NCBI GenBank assembly: GCA_910578795.1
Contig: CAJTSD010000013.1
Coordinates: forward strand, 10,214-74,213
Length of the DNA stretch: 64,000 nucleotides
Direction of reading: 5' to 3'
DNA from: an uncultured Lachnospiraceae bacterium
GTDB taxonomy: Bacteria; Bacillota; Clostridia; Lachnospirales; Lachnospiraceae
Every line of letters begins with the position of its first letter. The first letter of the stretch is position 1. The notes beneath the pieces are model-generated. The model worked only from the letters and a program-made list of their open reading frames with translations, did not search any database and was not told the origin of the DNA. Positions 51,414 through 60,572 of the stretch are shown here, piece after piece. The position numbers and the translations under genes were made by a program.

Positions 51414-52334
51414 ATGAGATTAATAACACGTTCTGACTTTGACGGCCTTGCCTGTGGAGCGCTTTTGAAAGAGGCCGGTATTATAGACAGCTGGAAATTT
51501 GCGCATCCAAAAGATTTACAGGATGGTCTTGTAGAAGTGACAGAAAACGATTGTCTTGCAAATGTTCCTTTTGTAGAAGGCTGCGGACTTTGGTTTGATC
51601 ATCATTCCAGCGAACATGAACGGCTAGAGCTTGAAGGTAAATACAAAGGCGAAAGTCGTATCACCCCTTCGTGCGCCCGCATTATTTATGAATATTACGG
51701 CGGGAGGGAACGCTTTCCACAATTCGATGACATGATGATAGCAGTTGATAAAGTTGATTCTGGAAACCTTACGATTGACGAAATCCAAAAACCTGAGGGT
51801 TGGATTCTTGTCGGTTTTCTCATGGATCCCAGAACCGGTCTTGGGCGCTGGCGGAATTTTACTATTTCGAACTATCAGTTAATGGAAAAACTTATCGACG
51901 CCTGCCGCACCATGTCCACAGATGAAATTTTAAATCTCCCCGATGTCAAAGAACGAATTGAGGTTTATTGGGAACAAAATGAAAAATTCATGGAAATGGT
52001 CAAAAAATATACACGTGTTGACGGCAATCTGATTATTTCCGATTTAAGAGGCGTTGATCCGATTTATTCCGGAAACCGTTTCCTGATCTACAGTATGTAT
52101 CCCGACCAAAATATTTCCGCATGGATTGTCAGTGGGCGCGGGGGCGCAGGCTGTTCGGCGGCATGCGGTTACAGCATCCTTAACAAAACATCAAACGTGG
52201 ATGTCGGAAGCCTGATGTTAAAATATGGCGGCGGCGGACACAAAAAAGTAGGCACCTGCCAGTTTAGCGATGAAAACATGGAAGACCAATTGCCCAAGCT
52301 GCTTGCGGAACTCTCACAAATGGCAAATTCCTAA
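51414..52334 (+). CDS. DHH/DHHA1 phosphoesterase, exopolyphosphatase-like
   Basis: A 306-residue cytosolic enzyme. TRSDFDGLACGALLK, WFDHHSSEHERL and the C-terminal LKYGGGGHKKVGTCQF define DHH and DHHA1 domains. Manganese-dependent cleavage of phosphate esters or anhydrides is expected; whether the substrate is oligonucleotide, pAp or polyphosphate is not clear. It differs from the NrnA homologue at 33752. Single gene with GGAGG before its ATG and a strong terminator. Confidence 0.87.
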   Translation: MRLITRSDFDGLACGALLKEAGIIDSWKFAHPKDLQDGLVEVTENDCLANVPFVEGCGLWFDHHSSEHERLELEGKYKGESRITPSCARIIYEYYGGRERFPQFDDMMIAVDKVDSGNLTIDEIQKPEGWILVGFLMDPRTGLGRWRNFTISNYQLMEKLIDACRTMSTDEILNLPDVKERIEVYWEQNEKFMEMVKKYTRVDGNLIISDLRGVDPIYSGNRFLIYSMYPDQNISAWIVSGRGGAGCSAACGYSILNKTSNVDVGSLMLKYGGGGHKKVGTCQFSDENMEDQLPKLLAELSQMANS

Positions 52335-52356
52335 TTCAATACATCATAAAGAGTCA

Positions 52357-52403
52357 AAAAAGCTGCACAGTCAAGAATTCTATCCTTGGCTGTGCAGCTT
52401 TTT
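52357..52403. terminator. Terminator of the DHH gene
   Basis: An 18-bp stem AAAAGCTGCACAGTCAAG with its near-perfect complement at 52385-52402 and T tail. Also suits the convergent DUF2156-GNAT gene. Confidence 0.9.
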
Positions 52404-52419
52404 AATATCTATGATTCCT

Positions 52420-54243
52420 TTACGCAAGCGTAAGATTGAGGTATCCTTCATCACACTCCCACCCCGCCATTTCCCTGGTATGCAGAATCATGCCACCCTC
52501 ATTTTTCTCATATGCCTGAAGAGTATGCGTACTGCGCATAAGTGTTGGAAGAATCTGAGCAAGCTCCTCCTCGTCCAATGTCGTTTCAACTACATGAAGT
52601 TTTCCGATATCACAATCCCTGTCGCACACTCTGTACATTATCAACTTCTTAGTACCGTTTTCACGGTTTGTCAGCTTGAGTGTACCTCCATTGCAAAAAG
52701 AATTTTCCTTCATTGCGTATTGGATTGCCTCCTCGTCCCATTCCACATAGCCCTCACCCGAAAAATACTGGTCCCTGATTTCCTTATATTCCTTGGCAGA
52801 TACATCTTCCATCTGCCACCTTCCAAGCTCCGCTGCCCTAATTTGCCTCAGATTTTCTGACACATATGTCAGATCCTGCGCTATCTCATATGCTGCATTT
52901 TCTGACATATATGTCACTTTTTCCGCATAGGCATTATAAACCCAGCAGGGACTCTGCCGGAACACTTCATCAAACCCAAGCTGTTCATAATATCGTTGTA
53001 AGCTCTCGTTTTCCGGTTGTAAGATAAGAGGTTCCCCATATTTATCAAACGCATACCGAATCAGCTTTGACGCATAACCCTTTCCTCTGTATTCGGGCAA
53101 CGTCGCCACTGCATACACATATCTTGCCGCGTGTCTTTCCCCTCCTATCGTAACCGTTACTGGCAGCAGGCTGAGCATGGAAACAGGCTTACCGTCCTCA
53201 TGGATCACAAGCATATTTTCCGTCTGAAAGCGATTTTCCAAATACAACTCAATATACTCCCTGTCATCACCAAAACATACCTGCCATATATGCTCAATCG
53301 CATCGGTATCCATCTCGTTTGCAAAAACTACGCTGCTTTCCACTGCCCTGTATTTTTTCAATATCATATCCGGATAGTATGAGAGCTTCGCTTTTCTCAA
53401 TCCCATATCCCCCGTATCCTCTTCACGGTTTACATAAGTAAAATTCATGCCCTCATGTAAAATAAACTGTTGGTTAATCATGGGATATGCACCCTGCAAG
53501 TCAGGATATGCCTTCTCGAAATGCACTACAAGCGTATCCGAATTTAATTTTTCCCCTATTGTAAATGCCACAATCTCCTCTGCCTTATAAAGCACACCAC
53601 CTACAAAGCCAAGCTCCTCGAAATAGTCAAACGCCTCGTCAAGTACATTGATCTCCTCCTCCATACTGTCATTCCACTTATCGGCACGCATGCACTCCCA
53701 TTTCTTTGACATTTGACGGCAGCCTTCAATATTTTCCGCACTCATAGGCTCATAGCGCCAATCATTGTCATCCATAAAACGCGCAATGTGATTTCGCTTG
53801 CCATGAAGCTTTTTTCCTCTTAAGTACGCAAGCTTTTCCATTTTATAAATATAATCATAGTCTCCTCTGTCAGCATCAATCTCAAATTCACCCTGAAACC
53901 ACTCAAGCAGAAGCTTTCTATCCTTTTCAAGTACAGGATATATACGAAGCGCATACCCGTCCCGTCTGCAAAGTTCCTGCATTGTTTTGAGCGCTTCCCG
54001 TTTATTCCCGTTGCCAAAAGGAAACGAATAACTATATTGCCCTCTGTTTTTTTGGTTTCGGTATCGTATCACACCGCATCCCGAAAGTTCTCCTACCTGT
54101 ACATCATAAACCTTCGCATAAATAAAATTGTTTGCAAAGCTATACTCACATGAAGCATGATTGCTTTCCTGCAGTTTAATGTTGATCCACTCTCTGTCCG
54201 CAAGCTGAATGGAGTGGAAATAATTTTTATTCTTTTCCGTCAT
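52420..54243 (-). CDS. DUF2156 (lysyl-lipid transferase-like) fused to GNAT acetyltransferase
   Basis: A 607-residue cytosolic protein. Residues 1-290 resemble the DUF2156/aminoacyl-lipid transferase fold, itself GNAT-related (GKKLHGKRNHIARFM, then YPMINQQFILHEGMNFTYVN). Residues ~305-440 are an Eis-like GNAT domain with the acetyl-CoA loop VATLPEYRGKGYASKLIRYA. A C-terminal ~150-residue domain fits the sterol-carrier-like tail of Eis proteins (KLTNRENGTKKLIMYRV). Combined function unknown. GGAGG is 10 nt before the ATG. Confidence 0.82.
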   Translation of the reverse strand: MTEKNKNYFHSIQLADREWINIKLQESNHASCEYSFANNFIYAKVYDVQVGELSGCGVIRYRNQKNRGQYSYSFPFGNGNKREALKTMQELCRRDGYALRIYPVLEKDRKLLLEWFQGEFEIDADRGDYDYIYKMEKLAYLRGKKLHGKRNHIARFMDDNDWRYEPMSAENIEGCRQMSKKWECMRADKWNDSMEEEINVLDEAFDYFEELGFVGGVLYKAEEIVAFTIGEKLNSDTLVVHFEKAYPDLQGAYPMINQQFILHEGMNFTYVNREEDTGDMGLRKAKLSYYPDMILKKYRAVESSVVFANEMDTDAIEHIWQVCFGDDREYIELYLENRFQTENMLVIHEDGKPVSMLSLLPVTVTIGGERHAARYVYAVATLPEYRGKGYASKLIRYAFDKYGEPLILQPENESLQRYYEQLGFDEVFRQSPCWVYNAYAEKVTYMSENAAYEIAQDLTYVSENLRQIRAAELGRWQMEDVSAKEYKEIRDQYFSGEGYVEWDEEAIQYAMKENSFCNGGTLKLTNRENGTKKLIMYRVCDRDCDIGKLHVVETTLDEEELAQILPTLMRSTHTLQAYEKNEGGMILHTREMAGWECDEGYLNLTLA

Positions 54244-54332
54244 TATTAAAATACCTCCGGCTAGCAGCTGTCTACTTATTTAGTATTTCCTGCCGTTTTC
54301 ATTTTATCAGTTCTTTTTATCCGATTGCCGCC

Positions 54333-54367
54333 AAAAAGGGCAGATGACACATGCATCTGCCCTTTTT
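54333..54367. terminator. Terminator of the pspA operon
   Basis: Perfect 14-bp stem AAAAAGGGCAGATG (54333-54346) with CATCTGCCCTTTTT (54354-54367). Confidence 0.92.
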
Positions 54368-54379
54368 AAAGCTTTAAAA

Positions 54380-55063
54380 CTAAATTCCAAGTTTTTCTTT
54401 TAAAGCTGCAAGCTCATCGTCCACTGACGCATCACTTCCACTTCCTGCATATTTATCTGTCAGGCTCTCTACGCTGATTCCCTGTGCATCAAGCTCTGCC
54501 GCCGCATTTGCTTCCGCAAGCATTCTCTCCGCTTTCTGTTCATATTTATTAAAGGCATCTTCGTTAACGGTGCTGTTTGCCTTTGCTGCCGAACTGTTGA
54601 TCTGCTCCTGCGCCTTTGCCAACGAAATCTTTGCCTTTGCTGCATCCTTTCTCTGTTCAAGCTCCTCAATATTGCGCACCAGCTTATTATAACCTTCCTG
54701 CATCATCTGCGCATTCTTCTTAGCCACTGCCAAATTTTGCGCAAGACTCTCACGCGTTGTTTCAAGGCTCTGCTTTGCGGCAATCAAGGTACGCGCATCG
54801 CCTTCATTTCCTGCCTTAAGCGCATTCTCTGCTGCCTTTTGCTTTCTTGCAATACTCTCATCGCAATCCGAAAGTTTTTTCTCGGCAAGCTGAACGTCCG
54901 CCATCACTGCCGCGGTATCTTTCTTAACATCTGCCAAATCCCTCTTATAATCAATCAAAAGTTGATCAATCATCTTTGCCGGATCCTCACACTTATCCAA
55001 TATCGCATTGATGTTCGCCTCCAAGATCTTTGGTATTCTGCCTAATGTGTCCATTAATCCCAT
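54380..55063 (-). CDS. pspA: PspA/IM30 family membrane-remodelling protein
   Basis: A 227-residue, almost wholly helical coiled-coil protein, GLMDTLGRIPKILEANINAI at the start with an amphipathic helix, then long heptads (KKDTAAVMADVQLAEKKLSD). ESCRT-III-like family that binds and protects membranes under stress. It lies 28 bp after a Gly-rich membrane protein gene on the same strand. The acidic end (SDASVDDELAALKEKLGI) is typical of Firmicute members. Confidence 0.92.
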   Translation of the reverse strand: MGLMDTLGRIPKILEANINAILDKCEDPAKMIDQLLIDYKRDLADVKKDTAAVMADVQLAEKKLSDCDESIARKQKAAENALKAGNEGDARTLIAAKQSLETTRESLAQNLAVAKKNAQMMQEGYNKLVRNIEELEQRKDAAKAKISLAKAQEQINSSAAKANSTVNEDAFNKYEQKAERMLAEANAAAELDAQGISVESLTDKYAGSGSDASVDDELAALKEKLGI

Positions 55064-55091
55064 ATTATGTAACCTTCCTTTTCTTATATTT

Positions 55092-56093
55092 CTATTTTAA
55101 ATACTTGTCTTCAAGATGATCCGTTGCAATATCACCAACAGGGGTATTTAAAATCTTAGCATCTTCTTCTGCTTTTTCTTTTGCGCGCTTGTGAAGCATT
55201 TTGATAACCACCACAATTGCCACTACGATAACAATCACCACTGCCAGTATCACACACCACATAATAACATCGTTTCCTGTCGCCGATACACGCATAATCG
55301 CCTTTGCCGTATTGTTGAACGCATTGATAAACACATCATCCGTATCCATATTTGATGTCCAATATCCGTCAAGGTAATTCCAAAAAATTTCCACTGCCTC
55401 AGCATCCATAACCGCTGAAGTCTGATAACCGTTTGCATATGCCATGTAACCGACATCATTATCCGTATCCTTCTCCGCAAAATAAACATAAAGAAAGATA
55501 TTCTCCGTGTCAAAATTTGCTTCGTAATAATCTGTTGCCCACCTCTCTTTTTGACTGTCTGTCGTAAGCGTTGCATCGTAGGCTTTTAAAATAATGAACG
55601 GCTGGACACCCGTTTTCTCCCAAAAAGATTTTAATTCGGCTGCCGTTTTTGTCGGATTGTTAAACCAACCAATCTCATCAATAATGCAATGATTAATATA
55701 AGCGTTTCCCGTATCAAGCTTTTCCCTTACAATTGTACTTTGAACATGATTGTACGAAGCGCCCCCGCCAATCCCCCGAAGCGCACCCAAAACCACTGCC
55801 ATAATTGCAATCCAAGCAAAAATCACGACCAGCGTTAACGCTAATCCGCCCGGGCTGCCATAGGAAGCGCCCCCATATCCGCCATAGCCATAATGCCTAT
55901 AATGCCTGTATCTTCCCGGCATTCCGTATCTTGGCGGCGGTGTATATCCGCCACTGCTCATCCTGCTGCCGCTTCCCGCTCGGCTGTGACTTCCTCCGCT
56001 TCCACTAATCCTGTGCCCGCCGCTTGCCCTGTGAACACTGTGCCCACCGCCCGAAGACCTGTGTCCGCCTCCTCCGGCGCCTGCTCTGCCCAT
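55092..56093 (-). CDS. Gly-rich TPM-like membrane protein linked to PspA
   Basis: A 333-residue protein. Residues 1-75 are Gly/Ser/His/Arg-rich (GRAGAGGGGHRSSGGGHSVH) with Tyr repeats (YRHYRHYGYGGYGG). A membrane helix follows (LALTLVVIFAWIAIMAVVL), then a ~170-residue extracytosolic domain (CIIDEIGWFNNPTKTAAELK, ENIFLYVYFAE) with TPM-like features, a second helix (VILAVVIVIVVAIVVVIKML) and a charged tail. TPM proteins are of unclear function. It leads the operon with pspA. No classical signal peptide; the low-complexity head would be cytosolic. Confidence 0.75.
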   Translation of the reverse strand: MGRAGAGGGGHRSSGGGHSVHRASGGHRISGSGGSHSRAGSGSRMSSGGYTPPPRYGMPGRYRHYRHYGYGGYGGASYGSPGGLALTLVVIFAWIAIMAVVLGALRGIGGGASYNHVQSTIVREKLDTGNAYINHCIIDEIGWFNNPTKTAAELKSFWEKTGVQPFIILKAYDATLTTDSQKERWATDYYEANFDTENIFLYVYFAEKDTDNDVGYMAYANGYQTSAVMDAEAVEIFWNYLDGYWTSNMDTDDVFINAFNNTAKAIMRVSATGNDVIMWCVILAVVIVIVVAIVVVIKMLHKRAKEKAEEDAKILNTPVGDIATDHLEDKYLK

Positions 56094-56158
56094 ATCCTAC
56101 CTCATTTCCGCGCATTCATTAGCGCATCTCGTAACATAACACGTTGCATTTCTTTTTC

Positions 56159-56187
56159 AGTTTATAAGTTATCGTCTTGTTTGTCAA
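56159..56187 (-). promoter_or_regulatory. Predicted promoter of the TPM-like/pspA operon
   Basis: Minus strand TTGACA (56182-56187), 17 bp, TAAACT (56159-56164). Confidence 0.7.
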
Positions 56188-56220
56188 TAAAAAATCTGTT
56201 AATTACTAAACCTGCAGACA

Positions 56221-56249
56221 TTGACACTTGCATCGCAAAGACATAAAAT
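56221..56249 (+). promoter_or_regulatory. Predicted promoter of rarA
   Basis: TTGACA (56221-56226), 17 bp, TAAAAT (56244-56249). It lies back to back with the pspA operon promoter. Confidence 0.7.
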
Positions 56250-56302
56250 AAGACACAAAGGATAATAATTACACATCCAATGATAATGCGAGGTGACAGC
56301 AC

Positions 56303-57622
56303 ATGACACAGTTAAGCCTTTTTGATAATGAACAAGCCACATCCGCTCCGCTTGCAAGCCGCCTGCGTCCAGAAACGCTATCAGAATATGTCGGTCAGAA
56401 ACATCTGCTTGGCAAAGGGAAAATACTGCGCCAGTTAATTGATAAAGACCAAATCTCTTCCATGATTTTTTGGGGACCGCCCGGCGTAGGCAAAACAACT
56501 TTGGCACGGATTATTGCAGGACGGACAAAAGCCTCTTTTATAGAATTCAGTGCAGTAAGCAGCGGCATTAAGGAAATTAAGGAAGTGATGGAGCAGGCAG
56601 AGAAAAACCGCTTTATGGGTCTTAAAACACTCCTTTTTGCTGACGAAATCCACCGTTTTAACAAGGCGCAGCAGGATGCCTTTTTGCCCTATGTGGAAAA
56701 AGGAAGCATTATTCTGATTGGCGCAACGACAGAAAACCCATCCTTTGAAATCAATTCTGCTCTGTTATCGCGCTGCAAAGTCTTCGTGTTAAAGGCACTT
56801 GATGAAACAGACCTGACCGGGCTGCTTACCCATGCGCTCACAGATCCAAAAGGATTCGGAATGACGGAAATTAAAATGGAAAACGCACATCTTCATGCAA
56901 TTGCCCGCTTTGCAAACGGTGATGCCAGGACTGCACTCAATACTTTGGAAATGGCTATTTTAAACGGAAGAATTGACAGCAGCGGAATCATTCATGTGGA
57001 CAATGAAATCCTTGCGCAGTGCATGAACAGGCGTTCTCTGCTCTATGACAAAAATGGAGAAGAACATTACAACCTGATATCTGCACTTCACAAATCCATG
57101 CGCAACAGTGATCCCGATGCGGCAGTCTATTGGCTGTGCCGTATGCTGGACGGCGGAGAAGAACCGCTCTATATTGCAAGGAGGCTGGTGCGGTTTGCCA
57201 GTGAAGATATCGGCATCGCGGACTCACAGGCATTACAGGTGGCAGTTTCTGCCTATCAGGCATGCCACTTTTTGGGAATGCCTGAATGCGATGTACACTT
57301 AACCCACGCTGTTGTTTACCTGTCAATGGCCCCCAAATCCAACGCGTTATATATGGCATGCGAACATGCAAAACAGGACGTACGCACATTGCCCGCCGAA
57401 CCCGTCCCACTCCAAATCTGCAACGCACCTACCGGACTGATGAAAGAGCTCAACTACGGTACCGGATATGTTTATGCCCATGACACAAAGGAGAAACTTT
57501 CCAAAATGAAATGCCTTCCAAACAGCCTTGCCGATAAACGGTATTATCTGCCGACTGAGGAAGGCAATGAAAAAGCGGTAAAAGAACGATTAGAAGAAAT
57601 TCTTGCATGGAAAAACGGTTAA
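56303..57622 (+). CDS. rarA: Replication-associated recombination protein RarA (MgsA)
   Basis: A 439-residue AAA+ ATPase acting at stalled replication forks. Features: LSEYVGQKHLLGKGKILR, Walker A WGPPGVGKTTLARIIAG (about 54), Walker B LFADEIHRFNKAQQDAFLP, sensor 1 IGATTENPSFEIN. The C-terminal oligomerisation and MgsA domains (EDIGIADSQALQVAVSAYQA, LNYGTGYVYAHD) are complete. Monocistronic; its stop overlaps the convergent stop of the TrxB-like gene. Confidence 0.95.
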   Translation: MTQLSLFDNEQATSAPLASRLRPETLSEYVGQKHLLGKGKILRQLIDKDQISSMIFWGPPGVGKTTLARIIAGRTKASFIEFSAVSSGIKEIKEVMEQAEKNRFMGLKTLLFADEIHRFNKAQQDAFLPYVEKGSIILIGATTENPSFEINSALLSRCKVFVLKALDETDLTGLLTHALTDPKGFGMTEIKMENAHLHAIARFANGDARTALNTLEMAILNGRIDSSGIIHVDNEILAQCMNRRSLLYDKNGEEHYNLISALHKSMRNSDPDAAVYWLCRMLDGGEEPLYIARRLVRFASEDIGIADSQALQVAVSAYQACHFLGMPECDVHLTHAVVYLSMAPKSNALYMACEHAKQDVRTLPAEPVPLQICNAPTGLMKELNYGTGYVYAHDTKEKLSKMKCLPNSLADKRYYLPTEEGNEKAVKERLEEILAWKNG

Positions 57623-59280
57623 TGCATCTTCTCTAAAATCCCGACTATCTCTTCAACACCCTTTTTCCCAAACAGCACTTCCTTCCCCTCGTCAATGACA
57701 AGGCATGGAACCGCCATAATGCTATATTTTTCCTTAAATTCCGGAAACTTTGACAAATCATACATCTCCGCATCTATCATTTTAGAAAACATGGCAATTT
57801 TCTGCGTCGCCATAACGACCTCCGGACAGTTCGTGCAGTTGAGCGTCGCCATAACCTGCAGCAAATGCTTTTTCTTCAGTTCACGTATACGCCGCTGCAT
57901 GTTCTCACTGACACTTTTTGTACCCGCACCCGACGCATTATAGAGCGCCACTACAAACGAGTTAAACTCATGCCCGCCGGGTACACTATAATAACGAATC
58001 CCTACGCTGCCCTGTTCGTTACGGATATCAAGATGCGGTTTTGTATCGCCTGTTTGTAAAGTCGTATCATCAATTTCAGACTTTACCTTCTCATGAATAC
58101 CAACAATCTCATTGACAAAACTCTCAAGCTCCGCAGAAACAATATCCTGTCCGATTACCGCCTTAATCGTCACCGTATTCGGAAATTTCCCAAAAACATC
58201 CAAAAGCTGTCCTCGCATTTCCTTGCTTAAAAAACCGTCTTGTGCCGTAGTTCCTATGACTGCCGCCGTATCTGACGCAGATGCTTTCGCGTCCTGTGCA
58301 ACTCCCTGTTCAGGCGTTCCAAGCTTCAGCCGTTCCCTCGTTTCTGAAATATATTTCTCCAATGAAGTCGCTGCAATCGCTCCATCTGAAACAGCTGTCA
58401 CAACCTGCCGCAGGTTTTTAATGCATACATCTCCTGCCGCATACACGCCTTCCACATTCGTCCTCTGATTTTGATCCGTCACCACATATCCCTGCTCATT
58501 CAGGACAATTTTGTCCTGAATCATATCCGTCGCGGGAGCATAGCCCACAAACACAAATATACCAATATTTCCACCATCCTGTGCACGATATTCACGAACT
58601 GTTCCCGTCTTATTATCCCTGATTTTTGCATACTCCACGGTCTTATTTCCACCCGCCTCAATGAGCTCTGTTTCAAACTGTACTGCAATCTGCGGATAAT
58701 TGTTCAGCTGCTCATACACACCACGCGCGCAAGTAAAATTTTCCGTTATCACAAGCATTGTCAATTTTTTCACATATTTAGTAAGAAAAATTGATTCCTG
58801 TACTGCAGCATAACCGCCACCAACCACAAGTACCTCTTTTCCTGTAAAAAACTCACCGTCACAGGTTGCACAATACGCCACACCGCGCCCTTTAAATTCT
58901 GCCTCACCCCGAAAACCAAGATGCCTTGGGTTGGCACCCAGCGCAAGCACCATGCCAAGTGTCTGATAAACCGTTCCATCCGTCGTTGTAACCTGCTTGA
59001 CATCATTTTCCATCTCAATACCGGAAACATTGGCAATCGCGAACTCCGCGCCAAAGCTCTGTGCCTGAAGCCGCATATTTTCTGTCAGCGCACTGCCACT
59101 TGCATGCTGCACGCCAGGATAATTGACAATGTCCGATGTAATCGTAATCTGACCGCCAAACCGTTCCTTTTCCAGTACAATCACACGGTATTTTGCACGC
59201 CCTAAATAAATCGCGGCAGAAAGCCCCGCAGGACCTCCGCCTACGATAACCGCATCATATAAATCCGTTTTCTTCTCCAT
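57619..59280 (-). CDS. Thioredoxin reductase-like flavoprotein with C-terminal thioredoxin-fold domain
   Basis: A 553-residue enzyme. Residues 1-310 form a TrxB-type flavoprotein: FAD motif VGGGPAGLSAAI (13-24), redox-active CATC (137-140), NAD(P) motif VVGGGYAAVQ, and the last FAD motif GVYAAGDV. Residues ~350-553 form a tandem thioredoxin-like (PDO/glutaredoxin) domain with CTNC at 482-485. This is E. coli AhpF with the domain order reversed. It lies 64 bp downstream of ahpC, so it is probably the AhpC reductase (inference). Confidence 0.87.
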   Translation of the reverse strand: MEKKTDLYDAVIVGGGPAGLSAAIYLGRAKYRVIVLEKERFGGQITITSDIVNYPGVQHASGSALTENMRLQAQSFGAEFAIANVSGIEMENDVKQVTTTDGTVYQTLGMVLALGANPRHLGFRGEAEFKGRGVAYCATCDGEFFTGKEVLVVGGGYAAVQESIFLTKYVKKLTMLVITENFTCARGVYEQLNNYPQIAVQFETELIEAGGNKTVEYAKIRDNKTGTVREYRAQDGGNIGIFVFVGYAPATDMIQDKIVLNEQGYVVTDQNQRTNVEGVYAAGDVCIKNLRQVVTAVSDGAIAATSLEKYISETRERLKLGTPEQGVAQDAKASASDTAAVIGTTAQDGFLSKEMRGQLLDVFGKFPNTVTIKAVIGQDIVSAELESFVNEIVGIHEKVKSEIDDTTLQTGDTKPHLDIRNEQGSVGIRYYSVPGGHEFNSFVVALYNASGAGTKSVSENMQRRIRELKKKHLLQVMATLNCTNCPEVVMATQKIAMFSKMIDAEMYDLSKFPEFKEKYSIMAVPCLVIDEGKEVLFGKKGVEEIVGILEKMH

Positions 59281-59344
59281 AATTTCCCCTATTCCAAAAC
59301 ATTATACCCCAAGGGACGAGCAAAATGCCAGCTTTCACTCTACC

Positions 59345-59908
59345 TTACAAAATCCCCACTAAATCAAGACTTGGTTTCAAGGTTTCGGCTCCCGGCTGCC
59401 ACTTTGCAGGACACACTTCATCACCATGCTCCGCCACAAACTGCAAAGCCTGCACCTTACGTAAAAGCTCCTCGGCGTTTCTTCCCACATTTCCGGCACT
59501 GATTTCATACGCCGCAATCTTTCCCTCAGGATTGACAACAAACGTGCCTCGCTCCGCCTGTCCTGCTTCCTCAATTAAAACGTCAAAATTAATGCACAAT
59601 GCATGTGTAGGGTCTGCAAGCATCGGATATTCCAACTTTTTAATACGGTCCGACGCATCCTTCCATGCCTTATGAACAAAGTGCGTGTCTGTAGATACTG
59701 CATAAATTTCGCAGCCCAAAGTTTTAAACTCCTGATACTTGTCCTGCAAATCCTCAAGCTCTGTCGGACAGACAAATGTAAAATCCGCAGGATAAAAGAA
59801 AAATACTGCCCATTTTCCTAAAATATCTTTTTTAGTTACCGTTGTAAAATGGTCCTTGTGAAATGCATTAACTGTAAAATCACTTATTTCCTTTAAAATC
59901 ATTGACAT
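59345..59908 (-). CDS. ahpC: Peroxiredoxin AhpC
   Basis: A 187-residue typical 2-Cys peroxiredoxin that reduces H2O2 and alkyl hydroperoxides. The peroxidatic Cys is in FFYPADFTFVCPTELEDL (about 47), the resolving Cys in DEVCPAKWQPG near the end. Family position GTFVVNPEGKI and ADPTHALC are also seen. It is first in the ahpC-reductase operon; AAGGAG lies 10 nt upstream of the ATG. Regulation by PerR is plausible, but no PerR box is recognised. Confidence 0.95.
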   Translation of the reverse strand: MSMILKEISDFTVNAFHKDHFTTVTKKDILGKWAVFFFYPADFTFVCPTELEDLQDKYQEFKTLGCEIYAVSTDTHFVHKAWKDASDRIKKLEYPMLADPTHALCINFDVLIEEAGQAERGTFVVNPEGKIAAYEISAGNVGRNAEELLRKVQALQFVAEHGDEVCPAKWQPGAETLKPSLDLVGIL

Positions 59909-60111
59909 AATCTTATCTCTCCTTTTTTCAATAAGCTTCCGGAATATTCAAACACTTTATTTTGTACCTGCCGGAAGAATATAAATATAGAATTTGTAAA
60001 AACATGGATTTTATGCATTAATTCAATATCTTTTTCTTATAAAAGCCAAAACATTCAATCAATATTTTTTGCAGATATCTGTTTGTATTTTATGGAACTT
60101 ATGGAAAGAAT

Positions 60112-60153
60112 ACACACAAAAAACTACCATGATGCTTTACATCCTGGTAGTTT
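60112..60153 (-). terminator. Terminator-like hairpin, first of a similar pair
   Basis: AAACTACCA (60121-60129) pairs perfectly with TGGTAGTTT (60145-60153), with a T tract on the minus sense. It resembles the hairpin at 60503-60551. No intact gene feeds into it. Confidence 0.6.
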
Positions 60154-60212
60154 GTATATAATTCCATTGGATATCAATACATGAAGTAAAGATATTTGGG
60201 AATAACACTTGA

Positions 60213-60572
60213 ATTCATAATTACTTAAATACGCCTTTTAAAGTATCAGCAACTTTAGATACACCGTTTATAGTGAGTATATTAGAAGGCGACTTTATGC
60301 AATCCATCTTTCAAAAAATGGTTGATAAATTACCTACCTATCATATTCCTGATAATATTATCGTATATCGCTATATTTCCAAAGGTCTTTTAAAAGAAAT
60401 GTGCCCTTCATATCCACCTAAAAAAGGAATGCTTTTAACCGATAAAGGATTTATGAGTACTACACTTGTCAGAAAAAGTATAACTAATTATAGACCCCCT
60501 CTCAATAAAAAACTACCAATGCACACATTTTACAACGTGTTTGGTAGTTTTGATTTGAGTTGCTTTATTTAG
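60213..60572 (+). pseudogene. ADP-ribosyltransferase (exoenzyme type) fragment
   Basis: An open frame of 119 codons with a start only at 60297 (after GAAGGCGACTTT). It reads PDNIIVYRYISKGLL and KKGMLLTDKGFMSTTLVRKS, which fit the first Arg and the STS segment of bacterial ADP-ribosyltransferase toxin domains (VYRG... and GFxSTS). The catalytic ExE end is missing because the frame runs into a terminator hairpin; residues upstream of the ATG (HNYLNTPFKV) also look like family sequence. So both ends are lost. A toxin remnant by inference; the family match is by motif only. Confidence 0.55.
60503..60551. terminator. Terminator-like hairpin, second of the pair
   Basis: AAAACTACCAA (60509-60519) pairs with TTGGTAGTTTT (60541-60551), with inner ACAC/GTGT. 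T tract on the minus sense; it would end the 60565-60879 fragment. Confidence 0.75.

Noticed and set aside
59930..59985. Inverted repeat CTTCCGG/CCGGAAG upstream of ahpC as a PerR or OxyR box
   Set aside because: The half sites are ~30 bp apart and do not match known box patterns.
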